Below are positions 5,581-5,632 of a stretch of 5,632 bases of DNA, piece by piece; positions within the stretch are counted from its first letter, which is position 1; every line of letters begins with the position of its first letter. A model generated the notes under the pieces. That model was not told the DNA's origin, did not search any database, and was given only the letters and a program-made list of their open reading frames with translations. The DNA is from an uncultured bacterium (GTDB lineage: Bacteria; Desulfobacterota; Desulfovibrionia; Desulfovibrionales; Desulfovibrionaceae): the NCBI GenBank assembly GCA_905214305.1, contig CAJMLK010000086.1:1-5632 (forward strand), given 5' to 3'. A program made the position numbers and the translations under genes.

Positions 5581-5632
5581 TAGAGCAGATTAACTTTGAG
5601 AATATACATTCTCAAAGTTTAAGGCACGCTCA
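5581..5632 (+). repeat. Dispersed modular repeat, copy C (cut by window edge)
   Basis: TAGAGCAGATTAAC opens the copy, followed by a perfect 12-bp stem AACTTTGAGAAT/ATTCTCAAAGTT around an ATAC loop (5592-5619), then AAGGCACGCTCA at the edge. It matches copy B in order and orientation (GAGCAGAT.AAC, hairpin, GCACGCTC), but its loop reads in the opposite sense. The element probably continues to the right. Confidence 0.7.

Larger units (their letters stand above)
5173..5632. other. Repeat-rich non-coding region
   Basis: These 460 bases to the right edge contain no credible gene. Repeat copies B (5230-5460) and C (from 5581) occupy most of it. The part between them (5461-5580) is less GC-rich and shows no feature I can support. 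Two minus-strand open frames of about 100 codons cross copy B, but they follow repeat modules rather than gene-like sequence. No clear terminator for the gene ending at 5172 was found. Confidence 0.6.

Noticed and set aside
3028..5631. CRISPR-like array suggested by repeated palindromes
   Set aside because: The copies are thousands of bases apart or of mixed orientation, diverge in the stem, and have no regular spacers.

Overview
The window looks like chromosomal DNA of a sulfate-reducing deltaproteobacterium, most likely of the Desulfovibrio desulfuricans group. This is an inference. It rests on the moderately high GC with GC-rich codon endings, on the style of the exported and SPOR-domain proteins, and on long gene-poor spacers packed with palindromic repeats. 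No rRNA, tRNA, CRISPR array or intact insertion sequence is visible.

Layout. Bases 1-227 hold a perfect 24-bp palindrome, a C-rich tract that reads as a G-quadruplex motif on the minus strand, and the leader of the first gene. A phage-type gene (228-818, +), resembling podophage tail tubular/adaptor proteins, follows. Bases 819-1256 hold an inverted repeat, a 127-bp repeat element and the minus-strand terminator of the next gene. The best-recognised gene is a monofunctional heme catalase (1257-2714, -). A near-perfect 25-bp AT-rich palindrome of Fur/PerR type sits over its probable promoter (2814-2844). Another repeat element (2885-3077) separates it from a membrane-anchored SPOR-domain protein (3090-3824, -). 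A 355-bp divergent spacer with a short tandem repeat leads to an exported protein of unknown function (4180-5172, +). The last 460 bases are non-coding and carry two more repeat elements.

The genes do not form one pathway. The catalase is an oxidative-defence gene with its own promoter and terminator. The SPOR protein points to the cell envelope and peptidoglycan, and the 330-residue protein is probably periplasmic. The phage gene may mark a prophage edge or remnant to the left.

The most unusual content is the intergenic repeat family. Four copies (893-1019, 2885-3077, 5230-5460, 5581-end) share modules in different orders and orientations: a GTTAGAGC head hairpin, a GAAT-GTAT-ATTC hairpin flanked by GAGCAGAT and GCACGC, and a 50-bp module that can be read as LATKC..A..CLPE.SI. 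Stem pairs change on both sides between copies, which suggests that the hairpin itself is maintained.
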